A DNA stretch of 64,000 bases from Paracoccaceae bacterium (GTDB lineage: Bacteria; Pseudomonadota; Alphaproteobacteria; Rhodobacterales; Rhodobacteraceae): contig JAIXPH010000063.1 in assembly GCA_027486345.1 (NCBI GenBank), positions 1 through 64,000 of the forward strand, written 5' to 3'. This document shows, one piece after another, positions 55,741 through 64,000 of this stretch (the stretch's first letter is position 1; every line of letters begins with the position of its first letter). Below the pieces are notes generated by a model. That model did not search any database. It saw nothing but the letters and a program-made list of their open reading frames with translations, and was not told the DNA's origin. Position numbers and translations under genes: made by a program.

Positions 55741-56391
55741 ATGCGCATGCTGTATCTGAACCCGAATTCCACCGCGTCTATGACCGATCAGGTCACCGCC
55801 GTCGCCCGTGCCGCCGTGCCAGAGGCGGAGGTTCTGGGGTGGACCAACCACGAAGGCCCCCCGGCGATCCAAGGGCCAGAGGATGGCGCGGCGGCTGTCG
55901 TCGGCCTGATGGCGATGCTGCCTGCCGCGCGGGAGGTGGGGGCGGATGTCATCATCATCGCCTGCTTTGACGACACCGGGCTGGATGATCTGCGCGCCGC
56001 CGCGCATTGCCCGGTGATCGGGATCGGGCAGGCGGCTTATGTCACCGCAGCGCTGGCCTATGGCGGGTTTGCGGTGGTCACGACGCTGCAAGTGTCGGTC
56101 CCGGTGCTGGAGGAGAATATCGCCCGTTACGGCCTGTCCCCCGCCTGCACGGCGGTGCTGGCCAGCGGTCTGCCTGTGCTGGTGGTGGAACAAGGTGGCG
56201 AGGTGGTGCTGTCGCGCCTGTCCGACAGTATCACCGATGCCGTGGCGGGTGGGGCAAAGGCGGTGGCCTTGGGCTGTGCCGGAATGGCGCATCTGCGCAG
56301 CGAACTGATGGCGCGCACGCGGGTTCCGCTGATTGACGGCGTCGCCGCCTCTGCCCATCTGGCGCGGGCGCTGGTCGACGCCCTGCGCTGA
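55741..56391 (+). CDS. Asp/Glu/hydantoin racemase family protein
   Basis: 216 aa. MRMLYLNPNSTASMTDQVTA is the phosphate-loop-like start of hydantoin racemases. The two catalytic cysteines are in VIIIACFDDTGLDDLR (about residue 79) and ALGCAGMAHL (about residue 180). It is six bases after the permease and before the urease genes. A role in handling hydantoins, allantoin-like ureides or another cyclic amide imported by the transporter is inferred. Confidence 0.88.
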   Translation: MRMLYLNPNSTASMTDQVTAVARAAVPEAEVLGWTNHEGPPAIQGPEDGAAAVVGLMAMLPAAREVGADVIIIACFDDTGLDDLRAAAHCPVIGIGQAAYVTAALAYGGFAVVTTLQVSVPVLEENIARYGLSPACTAVLASGLPVLVVEQGGEVVLSRLSDSITDAVAGGAKAVALGCAGMAHLRSELMARTRVPLIDGVAASAHLARALVDALR

Positions 56392-56545
56392 TGGGCCGGG
56401 CTTTCTCATGTGCTGGTATTTTCGGCAAGATGGTGAAGTTTCGGGCAGTTTGCCCGGCTTCACCGGCCTCCGCCCCCGCCGCCCGCGCGCCTTGCGTTGT
56501 CCTGTCGCGCCGCACCGGCGAAGCCTTGGGCGACGAGGAGAGCTG

Positions 56546-57370
56546 ATGACCATCCTGACCCCGATCCCAACCGTGGTGATGCAGCGCAGCAAGGGCGAGG
56601 CGGCGGTGACGCTGGCGCTTGTCTCGGGCTGCGTCGCCTTGCGCGGCTTGCGGCAACGGGGGTCTGCCAAGGCGATCTTGCCGCATGTCGGCGCGGTGCC
56701 GGAGGTCGTGTTCCTGAACACATCCGGCGGGCTGACGGGCGGGGACCGGCTGTCCTACCGGGTGGACCTTGGCGATGACTGCCGCGCGGTGGCCACGACC
56801 CAGACCGCCGAACGCGCCTATCGCGCGACGTCGGGCCACGCGCGGGTGGATGTGGCCTTGACTGTGGGGCAGGGCGGCTGGATCGACTGGCTGCCGCAGG
56901 AAACCATCCTCTTTGACCAGTCCGCGCTGGAGCGGGTGACGACCATCGACCTTGACCGCGACGCGGGCTGTCTGGCGCTTGAGGTTGTCGTGCTGGGCCG
57001 TGCCGCGATGGGCGAAACCGTCCGCACCCTGACATTCACCGACCGCCGCGAAATCCGCCAAGGTGGCCGCCTGCGCCTGCTGGAGCCGCTGACGCTGGAC
57101 GATGCAGCTTTGACCGCCGGGTCTGCGGTGCTGGACGGGGCGCGGGCCTTTGCCTCGCTGGTGCTGCTGTCACCGGGGGCGGAGGATGCCTTGGCGCCCT
57201 TGCGCGCCGTGCTGGATGAGCCGGGCGTGTCCGCCGCCGCGTCGGCCTTTGACGGAAAACTGGTGTGCCGGATCATGGCCGCCGATGGCTGGCCCCTGCG
57301 CCGCCAGATCGCGCGGGCGCTGGCCGTCTTGCGCCGCAATGAACCGCTGCCCCGTGTGTGGCAGATCTGA
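56546..57370 (+). CDS. ureD: Urease accessory protein UreD
   Basis: 274 aa from the ATG at 56546 with GAGGAGAG upstream. Motifs FLNTSGGLTGGDRLSYRVDL (about residue 57), TTQTAERAYRATSG and WLPQETILFDQSALER are typical of UreD/UreH, the scaffold on which UreF and UreG assemble to load nickel into urease. First urease gene after a 154-base gap, in which I see no clear promoter. Confidence 0.96.
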   Translation: MTILTPIPTVVMQRSKGEAAVTLALVSGCVALRGLRQRGSAKAILPHVGAVPEVVFLNTSGGLTGGDRLSYRVDLGDDCRAVATTQTAERAYRATSGHARVDVALTVGQGGWIDWLPQETILFDQSALERVTTIDLDRDAGCLALEVVVLGRAAMGETVRTLTFTDRREIRQGGRLRLLEPLTLDDAALTAGSAVLDGARAFASLVLLSPGAEDALAPLRAVLDEPGVSAAASAFDGKLVCRIMAADGWPLRRQIARALAVLRRNEPLPRVWQI

Positions 57371-57382
57371 GGGAGACATGGA

Positions 57383-57685
57383 ATGAACCTGACCCCCCGC
57401 GAAAAGGACAAGCTGCTGGTCAGCCTTGCCGCGATGGTCGCCCGCAACCGCCTGTCGCGCGGGGTGAAGCTGAACCACCCCGAGGCGGTGGCACTGATCA
57501 CCGACTATGTCGTTGAAGGCGCGCGCGATGGCCGGTCCGTCGCTGATCTGATGGAGGCTGGGGCCACCGTCATCACCCGCGACCAATGCATGGAGGGGAT
57601 CGCTGAGATGATCCATTCCGTGCAGGTCGAAGCCACATTCCCGGACGGCACCAAGCTGGTCACCGTCCACCATCCCATCCGTTGA
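57383..57685 (+). CDS. ureA: Urease gamma subunit
   Basis: 100 aa, the full normal length. [20 protein letters not shown], then [20 protein letters not shown] and [14 protein letters not shown] match UreA. It forms the (alpha beta gamma)3 enzyme with UreB and UreC. It is separate from ureB, as in most proteobacteria, and here the two are further separated by ureJ. Confidence 0.98.
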   Translation: MNLTPREKDKLLVSLAAMVARNRLSRGVKLNHPEAVALITDYVVEGARDGRSVADLMEAGATVITRDQCMEGIAEMIHSVQVEATFPDGTKLVTVHHPIR

Positions 57686-57697
57686 AGGGGCGAAGCG

Positions 57698-58246
57698 ATG
57701 AAGAAACTGGGTATCCTTGCGGGTCTGGGCACGGCACTCACCCCCATGGCCGCGCTGGCGCATGACGGTCACGCGGTCGGTTTTCTGGGCGGTCTGGCCC
57801 ATCCCCTGACCGGGGCGGATCACCTGCTGGCCATGCTGGCGGTGGGTCTCTGGGCTGCGGCGCTGGGCGGACGGGCGGTTGTGGCCCTCCCCTTGGCCTT
57901 TGTCGGTGCGTTGGCAGCGGGCGCGGGTCTGGGCGCGGCGGGTCTTGCTCTGCCGATGGTGGAGCCGGGCATCCTCGCCTCGGTCATGGTGCTGGGCATG
58001 TTGAGCGCCTTGGCCCTGCGCCTGCCGCTGCCGGTCGCGGCGGCTGGGGTTGCGGGCTTTGGCCTGTTGCACGGGCTGGCGCATGGGGCCGAGATGACGG
58101 GGGCTTTCGCACCCTATGCGGCGGGCTTTGTCGCCACCTCGCTGGCGCTGCATCTGGCCGGGCTGGGTTTGGGCCGCTGGTCGGGTGCCGCGCGTGTGCT
58201 GGGTGCGGGCACGGCCTTGGCCGGTCTTGCCCTGTCCTTTGCATAA
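57698..58246 (+). CDS. ureJ: HupE/UreJ nickel permease-like membrane protein
   Basis: 182 aa. A leader-like first helix is followed by the HupE signature [20 protein letters not shown] and [15 protein letters not shown], where the histidines and aspartate would bind nickel. Six membrane segments are expected in total. It lies between ureA and ureB in the same direction and would supply nickel for urease. Confidence 0.93.
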   Translation: MKKLGILAGLGTALTPMAALAHDGHAVGFLGGLAHPLTGADHLLAMLAVGLWAAALGGRAVVALPLAFVGALAAGAGLGAAGLALPMVEPGILASVMVLGMLSALALRLPLPVAAAGVAGFGLLHGLAHGAEMTGAFAPYAAGFVATSLALHLAGLGLGRWSGAARVLGAGTALAGLALSFA

Positions 58247-58256
58247 GGCGCACGCC

Positions 58257-58562
58257 ATGATCCCCGGAGAAATCATCCCCGCCGATGGCGAGATCATCCT
58301 GAACCAAGGCGCCGAGGTGACGGTGCTGGCCGTCGCAAACACCGGTGACAGGCCCATTCAGGTGGGCAGCCATTACCACTTTGCCGAAACCAACCCCGGC
58401 CTGTCCTTTGACCGCATTGCCGCGATGGGCCAGCGGCTGGACATCCCCGCCGGCACCGCCGTGCGGTTCGAGCCCGGACAAAGCCGCGAGGTGCGGCTTG
58501 TTCCCCTGACCGGCGGGCGCAAGGTCTATGGCTTCAACGCCAAGGTCATGGGCGATCTGTGA
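58257..58562 (+). CDS. ureB: Urease beta subunit
   Basis: 101 aa from the ATG at 58257. [20 protein letters not shown], the [18 protein letters not shown] block and [16 protein letters not shown] are conserved UreB features. The gene stands 10 bases after ureJ. The next plus-strand urease gene, ureC, starts only after 1048 bases because an antisense cytochrome gene intervenes. Confidence 0.97.
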   Translation: MIPGEIIPADGEIILNQGAEVTVLAVANTGDRPIQVGSHYHFAETNPGLSFDRIAAMGQRLDIPAGTAVRFEPGQSREVRLVPLTGGRKVYGFNAKVMGDL

Positions 58563-58603
58563 TGACCTGTCCGCCCGTGATCCTTGGCGTCGTGCCGTCC
58601 GCC

Positions 58604-59461
58604 TCAGCCCTGATCGGGCAGGGGCGGCAGGCTGCGCAGGTACAGGATCACGGCGGCCAGATCGTCGGGCGTGAACTTCGCCAGATAACCATAGGGCATC
58701 GGCGGCAGCATGGCAGAGCCGTCCGGGCGCTGCCCCTTGGTGATCATCGCGGCGATTTCGGCATCGGAATAGCCCTTCAACCCGTCCTCATGGCTGGTCA
58801 GGTTGGCGGCGACGGAGGTGCCCCACGGACCGTGGAATTCAAACCCGCCCGCGCCGAGATGCGTGTCCAGCATCGGCCCCTGCGGCCCCATCGGCGTGTG
58901 GCATTCCATGCAATGGGCCACCGGACCGGCGAGGTAGGCACCGTATTCAACGGTGACGCCCGCAGGAATGGCGGCGACGCTGTCAATCGGCGGGCCATAG
59001 GCCGGGGGCAAGGGGATGCGGTATTCCGAGGCGGGCAGTGCTTCGGCGCTTTCCGTCGCGGGCAGGGTGCGCAGGAAGGCCACGATGCTGGCAAGGTCGT
59101 CATCCGACAGCCCACGATACATGGTGAAGGGCATCGGCGGGCCGATCAGGCTGCCATCGGGGCGGATGCCTTCGCGGATGGCGCGGGCCAGTTCCGCATC
59201 GCTCCACCCCGCGATCCGTCCGGCCGGGGTCAGGTTCGGGGCGACGGCGCGGAAAGCCTCGCCATCCTCGACCACACGGCCCGCGAGTTCCTGCCCGGCG
59301 ACCGGACCATCCGGGCCAAGCGGCGTGTGGCAATTGCCGCAGCCCGCCGGTCCGCGCACGAGGTATTCCCCCCGCGCGGCATCGGCATGGGCCGCGCCAA
59401 AGGATGCAAGAACCATTGCTGCGGGCAAAAACCCGGCGCGCACACCATTACTGAACTTCAT
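58604..59461 (-). CDS. Di-heme cytochrome c, secreted
   Basis: 285 aa from the ATG at 59459-59461. Residues 1-26 (ending SFGAAHA) are a signal peptide. Two CxxCH sites, CGNCHTP near residue 41 and CMECHTP near residue 173, are heme attachment points, and methionines such as PMPFTMYRG and PPMPYGYL are likely axial ligands. It resembles the periplasmic di-heme subunits of alcohol or aldehyde dehydrogenases. It is antisense between ureB and ureC, which is unusual. Confidence 0.93.
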   Translation of the reverse strand: MKFSNGVRAGFLPAAMVLASFGAAHADAARGEYLVRGPAGCGNCHTPLGPDGPVAGQELAGRVVEDGEAFRAVAPNLTPAGRIAGWSDAELARAIREGIRPDGSLIGPPMPFTMYRGLSDDDLASIVAFLRTLPATESAEALPASEYRIPLPPAYGPPIDSVAAIPAGVTVEYGAYLAGPVAHCMECHTPMGPQGPMLDTHLGAGGFEFHGPWGTSVAANLTSHEDGLKGYSDAEIAAMITKGQRPDGSAMLPPMPYGYLAKFTPDDLAAVILYLRSLPPLPDQG

Positions 59462-59524
59462 AGACAACCTTCCCTGATCTCTCGCCGCTTGTCCCGGCGC
59501 TGTGCATCCAAACCGATGGATCAC

Positions 59525-59540
59525 ATATCCGTTATGATAT
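59525..59540. promoter_or_regulatory. Inverted repeat ATATC-N6-GATAT in the cytochrome/ureC gap
   Basis: The 149-base gap between the divergent cytochrome c gene and ureC is AT-rich near 59520-59550 and holds this dyad. A promoter for ureC is needed here because its upstream genes are cut off by the antisense gene. The repeat may be an operator, but its regulator is unknown. Confidence 0.35.
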
Positions 59541-59610
59541 AAAAATCTTCCCATCCGTCAATCGAAACGGGCACCTTTGCTGCCCCGCCCCGCCCGACAG
59601 GAGCCGTCTG

Positions 59611-61320
59611 ATGCCCTATGCCATCCCCCGCGCCGCCTATGCCGACATGTATGGCCCCACCACCGGGGACCGTGTCCGTCTGGGCGACACCGACCTGATC
59701 ATTCAGGTCGAACGCGACCTGACCACATACGGCGAAGAGGTGAAATTCGGCGGTGGCAAGGTGATCCGGGATGGCATGGGCCAATCCCAGATCACCCGCG
59801 CGGATGGCGCGATGGACACGGTCATCACCAACGCCCTGATCGTGGACTGGACCGGCATCTACAAGGCCGACGTGGGCCTGCGCGACGGGCGGATCGCCAA
59901 GATCGGCAAGGCCGGAAACCCCGATACGCAACCGGGTGTGACCGTCATCATCGGGCCGGGGACAGAGATCATCGCGGGTGAAGGCCGCATCCTGACGGCG
60001 GGCGGCATGGACGCCCATATCCACTTCATCGCGCCGCAGCAGATTGACGATGCGCTGCATTCCGGCGTGACGACGATGCTGGGCGGCGGCACTGGGCCTG
60101 CGCATGGCACGCTCGCCACCACCTGCACGCCGGGGCCTTGGCATCTGATGCGGATGATGCAATCGGCCGATGCCTTTCCGATGAACCTTGCCTTTGCGGG
60201 CAAGGGCAATGCCTCGCTGCCCGCCGGGCTCGAAGAACAGGTGCGCGCCGGGGCCTCCTGCCTGAAACTGCATGAGGATTGGGGCACCACCCCCGCCGCA
60301 ATCGACTGTTGCCTGACGGTGGCCGATGCGATGGACATTCAGGTGATGATCCATACCGATACGCTGAACGAGAGCGGGTTTGTGGAAAACACCCTTGCCG
60401 CCATCCGGGGCCGCACGATCCACGCCTTCCACACCGAAGGGGCGGGGGGTGGCCATGCGCCGGATATCCTGAAAGTGGTGGGAAGCCAGAACGTCCTGCC
60501 GTCATCCACCAACCCGACGATGCCCTATACGGTCAACACCATCGAAGAGCATCTCGACATGCTGATGGTCTGCCACCACCTTGACCGCAAGGTGCCCGAA
60601 GATGTGGCCTTTGCCGAAAGCCGCATCCGGCGCGAGACGATCGCCGCCGAGGATATCCTGCATGACATGGGCGCGATGTCGGTGATTTCCTCTGACAGTC
60701 AGGCGATGGGCCGGGTGGGCGAGGTCATCACCCGCACCTGGCAGACCGCCCACAAGATGAAGGTGCAGCGGGGCCGCCTGTCTGAAGAGACGGGCGACAA
60801 CGACAACTTCCGCGTCCGCCGCTATGTGGCGAAATACACCATCAACCCCGCCATCGCGCATGGCCTGTCCCGCCACATCGGCAGCGTCGAGGAAGGCAAG
60901 CGCGCCGATCTTGTGCTGTGGTCACCTGCCTTCTTTGGCGCAAAGCCGGAAATGGTGCTGATCGGCGGCTGCATCGTGGTGGCGCAGATGGGCGATCCCA
61001 ACGCCTCGATCCCTACGCCGCAGCCGGTGCACACGCGCCCAATGTTCGGCGCCTGTGGCCGGTCGGTGGAGCGGAACGCCGTCGTCTTCGTCAGCAAGGC
61101 CGCGCAAGAGGATGACATCCGCCACCGCTACGGCATTGCCAAGGACACCGTGGCGGTCGAGAATTGCCGCGACATCGGCAAGCGCGACATGCGGCTGAAC
61201 GATGCCACCCCCGTGATCGACGTCCATCCCGAAACCTATGAGGTGCGGGCCGATGGCGTGCTGCTGACCTGCGAACCGGCGCAGGACCTGCCGCTGGCGC
61301 AGCGCTATTTCCTGTACTGA
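59611..61320 (+). CDS. ureC: Urease alpha subunit (catalytic)
   Basis: 569 aa, normal length. Nickel ligands and catalytic residues are visible: [12 protein letters not shown] (HxH), [15 protein letters not shown] (carbamylated lysine), the histidines in [10 protein letters not shown] and [13 protein letters not shown], the mobile flap [13 protein letters not shown] with its cysteine and histidine, and [12 protein letters not shown] (aspartate ligand). It hydrolyses urea to ammonia and carbamate. Its own promoter must lie in the 149 bases upstream. Confidence 0.99.
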   Translation: MPYAIPRAAYADMYGPTTGDRVRLGDTDLIIQVERDLTTYGEEVKFGGGKVIRDGMGQSQITRADGAMDTVITNALIVDWTGIYKADVGLRDGRIAKIGKAGNPDTQPGVTVIIGPGTEIIAGEGRILTAGGMDAHIHFIAPQQIDDALHSGVTTMLGGGTGPAHGTLATTCTPGPWHLMRMMQSADAFPMNLAFAGKGNASLPAGLEEQVRAGASCLKLHEDWGTTPAAIDCCLTVADAMDIQVMIHTDTLNESGFVENTLAAIRGRTIHAFHTEGAGGGHAPDILKVVGSQNVLPSSTNPTMPYTVNTIEEHLDMLMVCHHLDRKVPEDVAFAESRIRRETIAAEDILHDMGAMSVISSDSQAMGRVGEVITRTWQTAHKMKVQRGRLSEETGDNDNFRVRRYVAKYTINPAIAHGLSRHIGSVEEGKRADLVLWSPAFFGAKPEMVLIGGCIVVAQMGDPNASIPTPQPVHTRPMFGACGRSVERNAVVFVSKAAQEDDIRHRYGIAKDTVAVENCRDIGKRDMRLNDATPVIDVHPETYEVRADGVLLTCEPAQDLPLAQRYFLY

Positions 61321-61324
61321 GCGG

Positions 61325-61678
61325 TCAATGCAGCGGAAGGGCCAGCGGCAGGGTCAGGGGCAGCGACCCTTCGGCATTGCGCCGGATCGGCCAGCCGGGA
61401 CGCAGCGGCACAGGCTGGGGCTTGACCGGGATCAGCTTGACCTCGCGCCGCAGCACCTCGCGCTGGAAGTGGGGATCGTGGCGCAGGCTGTCGGGCAAGA
61501 GCGCGGGGTCGAATTCGGTCACGCGGGTCTCTGTCACCTCGGCCACATGCGACGCCCCGCGATTGCGGAGGCCGGGGTTGCGGATCAGGGCGGTCTCGAC
61601 CTGCTCGACGCGGTCAAGCAGGCGGGCGATCTCGGCGCGGAGTTCGGCCAGTTCGTCGGCAGGGGCAAGGCGTCTCAT
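61325..61678 (-). CDS. Small uncharacterised protein, antisense after ureC
   Basis: 117 aa from the ATG at 61676-61678. An N-terminal coiled coil (ELAELRAEIARLLDRVEQVE) is followed by a charged, proline-containing tail (REVLRREVKLIPVKPQPVPL). It converges on ureC, 4 bases from its stop, and stands before ureE. The frame has good codon usage for the strand, whereas plus-strand frames here look like shadows. An ORF of unknown function also lies between ureC and ureE in Rhodobacter capsulatus (orf136), but equivalence is unproven. Confidence 0.6.
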   Translation of the reverse strand: MRRLAPADELAELRAEIARLLDRVEQVETALIRNPGLRNRGASHVAEVTETRVTEFDPALLPDSLRHDPHFQREVLRREVKLIPVKPQPVPLRPGWPIRRNAEGSLPLTLPLALPLH

Positions 61679-61870
61679 GGCGGTCTGACCTTCTGGCTTC
61701 GCAGCAGCGGCCCAACGCAGGCCTTCGGTGCCGGGTTCCCGGCAGTCCCCCGGGCCGTCAAGGGGCGCGCCCGCGACCGCTCCGCCCTTGGCGCGAGGCG
61801 GGAAACCGATGACACTGGCGGCGCGGGGATGCGCGATGCCCTCCTTATCGCATGACGAAAGGCAAAGACG

Positions 61871-62401
61871 ATGACTGATCTTCCCGCTGCCACAGAAGTG
61901 ATCCCCGCCACCAAACGCGGGCCGATTCTGCCCTATGACGTGGTGGTGCTGGGCTATGACCAGCGGTTCCTGCGCCGCAAGCGACTGGTGACCGTGCATG
62001 ACGAGGGGTTCCTGGTGGACCTGCCCGAAACCGTGAACATCACCGAAGGCGATTGCTTCCGCCTGACCGATGGCCGCCTGATCGAGGTGATCTCGGCCGA
62101 TGAGAACCTTCTGGCGGTGACGGGGGATTTGCCGCGATTGGCCTGGCATATCGGCAACCGCCACACGCCTTGCCAGATCGAGGCGGGGCGTTTGCTGATC
62201 CGCGAAGATCACGTGCTTGAGGCGATGTTGCGCCAGTTGGGGGCCACCGTGACCAAGGTGCGCGAACCCTTCACCCCCGAAGGCGGGGCTTACGGCCATG
62301 GCCGCACCATGGGGCATGATCACGGGCACGGCCATGTGCATCACCATTCCTCGCACCGGCAGGGCGACGAGGCCGAGCTCCCTCCGGGGGAACCTGCATG
62401 A
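61871..62401 (+). CDS. ureE: Urease accessory protein UreE (nickel chaperone)
   Basis: 176 aa. The conserved core is EGDCFRLTDGRLIEVISADE and WHIGNRHTPCQIEAGRLLI, the latter holding the interface histidine that binds nickel. The C-terminus is histidine-rich (MGHDHGHGHVHHHSSHRQ), which stores several nickel ions. The ATG at 61871 follows a 192-base gap after the antisense gene. It overlaps ureF by 4 bases. Confidence 0.97.
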   Translation: MTDLPAATEVIPATKRGPILPYDVVVLGYDQRFLRRKRLVTVHDEGFLVDLPETVNITEGDCFRLTDGRLIEVISADENLLAVTGDLPRLAWHIGNRHTPCQIEAGRLLIREDHVLEAMLRQLGATVTKVREPFTPEGGAYGHGRTMGHDHGHGHVHHHSSHRQGDEAELPPGEPA

Positions 62402-63033
62402 CGCAGGGTCTGCTGTCGCTGGTGCAATGGCTGTCCCCGGCCTTTCCGACCGGCGGTTACGCCTATTCGCATGGGCTGGAACAGGTGATCCATGACGGTG
62501 CGGTGAAATCCGGGGCAGACCTGACCGCGTGGCTCGCGGCGATCCTGCGCCATGGGGCAGGGCGGCAGGATGCCATTTTGCTGGCCTGCGCCTTGCGCGA
62601 CGGCGCGAACGCCGAGACCCTGGCCGAGCTGGCCCATGCGCTGGCCCCCAGCGCCGAACGTTGGCGCGAAACGATGGAGCAGGGCGCGGCCCTGTCGCGT
62701 GCCGTCTCAGCGTTGACGGGTCGCGACATCCCCGCCTTGCCCTTGCCGGTGGCGCTGGGCGTGGCGGCGGCCCCACTTGGCCTGCCACCCGCGCAGGTCA
62801 TCGCGCTTTACCTTCATGCTTTTGCGTCAAACCTGACCTCGGCCGCCGTGCGCTTTGTCCCCTTGGGCCAGAACGCCGGGCAACAGGCCTTGTCCGCGCT
62901 GCATCCGCTGATTGAGGCTTTGGCGGCGGAATGTGCGACAGCGACGACCGACGACATCACCTCGGCCGCTTTGGCCGCCGATCTGGCGGCGATGCGGCAC
63001 GAAACCATGGACGTAAGGATTTTCAAGACATGA
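62398..63033 (+). CDS. ureF: Urease accessory protein UreF
   Basis: 211 aa, all-helical. [20 protein letters not shown], then [16 protein letters not shown], and later [20 protein letters not shown] and [20 protein letters not shown] are typical. It binds UreD and controls GTP hydrolysis by UreG during nickel insertion. It overlaps both neighbours by 4 bases. Confidence 0.97.
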   Translation: MTQGLLSLVQWLSPAFPTGGYAYSHGLEQVIHDGAVKSGADLTAWLAAILRHGAGRQDAILLACALRDGANAETLAELAHALAPSAERWRETMEQGAALSRAVSALTGRDIPALPLPVALGVAAAPLGLPPAQVIALYLHAFASNLTSAAVRFVPLGQNAGQQALSALHPLIEALAAECATATTDDITSAALAADLAAMRHETMDVRIFKT

Positions 63034-63656
63034 CACATGGCAATGGTCCCCTGCGCGTCGGCATCGGCGGGCCGGTGGGGGTGGGCAAGACCACGCTGAC
63101 CGAACATCTCTGCCGCGCGCTGGCGCATCGCTGCTCGATGGCGGTGATCACCAATGACATCTACACGCGCGAGGATGCCGAATATCTGATGCGCGCCCAG
63201 GTGCTGCCGGTGGACCGGATACGGGGGGTGGAAACCGGCGGCTGCCCCCACACCGCGATCCGCGAGGATGCGTCGATCAACCTTGCCGCCGTGGCCGATC
63301 TGCGTGGCGCGTTTCCCGATCTGGACCTGATCCTGATCGAATCGGGCGGCGACAATCTGGCCGCGACCTATTCGCCGGAACTGGCGGACATCACCATCTA
63401 TGTGATCGACACCGCCGCCGGACAGGACATCCCGCGCAAGCGGGGGCCGGGGGTGACGCGCTCTGACCTGCTGGTGGTGAACAAGACCGACCTTGCGCCC
63501 TATGTCGGCGTGGATGTGGCGCTGCTGGAGGCCGACACCCAACGCGCGCGCGGAACCCGGCCCTATGTGATGGCGCGGTTGCGTCAGGGACAGGGGATCG
63601 AGGCCATCGTCGCCTTTCTGGAACGCGAGGGCGGGTTGGTGCTCTCCGCCGCCTGA
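63030..63656 (+). CDS. ureG: Urease accessory protein UreG (GTPase)
   Basis: 208 aa from the ATG at 63030, overlapping the ureF stop. The P-loop is [15 protein letters not shown], the switch region [20 protein letters not shown] carries the CPH nickel site, [15 protein letters not shown] follows, and [10 protein letters not shown] is the guanine-specificity motif. It provides the GTP-dependent step of urease maturation. A terminator follows 26 bases after the stop. Confidence 0.98.
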   Translation: MTHGNGPLRVGIGGPVGVGKTTLTEHLCRALAHRCSMAVITNDIYTREDAEYLMRAQVLPVDRIRGVETGGCPHTAIREDASINLAAVADLRGAFPDLDLILIESGGDNLAATYSPELADITIYVIDTAAGQDIPRKRGPGVTRSDLLVVNKTDLAPYVGVDVALLEADTQRARGTRPYVMARLRQGQGIEAIVAFLEREGGLVLSAA

Positions 63657-63681
63657 GACGTGACGTCATTTCTGTTTTGCC

Positions 63682-63713
63682 AAAGGCGAAGTCCCACGGA
63701 CTTCGCCTTTTTG
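63682..63713 (+). terminator. Rho-independent terminator after ureG
   Basis: AAAGGCGAAGTCC, loop CAC, GGACTTCGCCTTTTT: a near-perfect stem with a T run, ending the urease operon. Confidence 0.92.
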
Positions 63714-64000
63714 CTATGCCGTCCTTGCGGATTCCTCATCGCCCGATTCCGACCGTTCGGCGCATGCTTTCGCCACATTCCTGCCCGATTTCCCCAAGCC
63801 CCCGCTGCGTTGCGGCATGAAAAATCGGCAGATGCAGGTTTTTTGCCCAAACTTCAGGCAAAACCCCCGAACCATGACTCACAGGTAAAGGCTTCACCGC
63901 CAATCACGTTGCCGCGACGCGCGGCAGATTGTCTTTTCAGGGGTGCAGGGCCCCAGTGGCCGTGTCTGAAATGGATGTGCGGCAGGGACATGATGTGCAA
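63714..64000. other. Intergenic stretch at the window end, nothing recognised
   Basis: 287 bases after the urease terminator. No open frame has a recognisable product or a good ribosome site. It may contain the promoter of a gene beyond the window. Confidence 0.4.

Noticed and set aside
61328-61855. Plus-strand frame of 175 codons between ureC and ureE
   Set aside because: Gln/Arg/Gly-rich shadow composition, while the minus-strand frame in the same place has coiled-coil spacing and a plausible start.

Overview
The window is high-GC DNA from an alphaproteobacterium, most likely of the Rhodobacteraceae (Rhodobacter/Paracoccus/Gemmobacter type). Signs are the codon usage, the split ureA/ureB urease locus, a pca operon read next to a LysR-type pcaQ, ABC-transporter-rich catabolic clusters and IS3-type insertion sequences. 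No rRNA, tRNA, CRISPR array or replication origin was found. Most protein functions are family assignments read from motifs; no database search was run.

Layout. (1) 1-1.5 kb: an IS3-family element, cut by the window edge, inserted into a phage tail gene. (2) 2.0-14.6 kb: an IclR-controlled catabolic region. One operon (+) carries a leaderless solute-binding-fold protein, a CaiB/BaiF CoA-transferase and a MaoC hydratase. A long operon (-) carries a carbohydrate ABC importer, an enolase-superfamily acid-sugar dehydratase, a rhamnose-mutarotase homologue, a Gfo/Idh/MocA oxidoreductase, a second MaoC and a broken SAF/FAH chimera. A divergent amidohydrolase (lactonase type) completes a deoxy-sugar-like route. 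(3) 14.6-15.7 kb: a decayed second IS3 element. (4) 15.7-20.1 kb: housekeeping-like genes (PhnD-like protein, TerB, PhzF, RlmJ, TerC, a small HdeA/HdeB-like secreted protein). (5) 20.1-27.1 kb: the protocatechuate branch, pcaQ / pcaDCHGB and pobR / pobA.

(6) 27.1-37.9 kb: an operon (-) of a P450, a putidaredoxin-type ferredoxin and its reductase, a split PEP-synthase-like phosphotransferase, two HD-domain hydrolases, an aldehyde dehydrogenase and a short-chain dehydrogenase. Upstream lies a regulator joining a MEDS (DcmR sensory) domain to an OmpR/BTAD (SARP) domain. The set matches the Corynebacterium glutamicum cre logic for p-cresol/alkylphenols: phosphorylate the phenol, oxidise the methyl group with a P450, remove the phosphate, oxidise to 4-hydroxybenzoate. 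4-Hydroxybenzoate is the substrate of the neighbouring pobA, so the region reads as one funnel from alkylphenol to the 3-oxoadipate enol-lactone hydrolysis step.

(7) 38.0-50.6 kb: four very large, tightly packed genes (983, 1125, 1528 and 563 aa) of uncharacterised families, with no signal peptide, obvious membrane segment or catalytic motif that I can see. This is the strongest candidate for an undescribed system. (8) 50.8-63.7 kb: a GntR regulator, a polyamine/opine-type ABC importer, a hydantoin-racemase-like enzyme and a complete urease locus (ureD A J B C E F G), interrupted by an antisense di-heme cytochrome c and a small antisense gene. The importer, racemase and urease probably serve one nitrogen-scavenging route that ends in urea.
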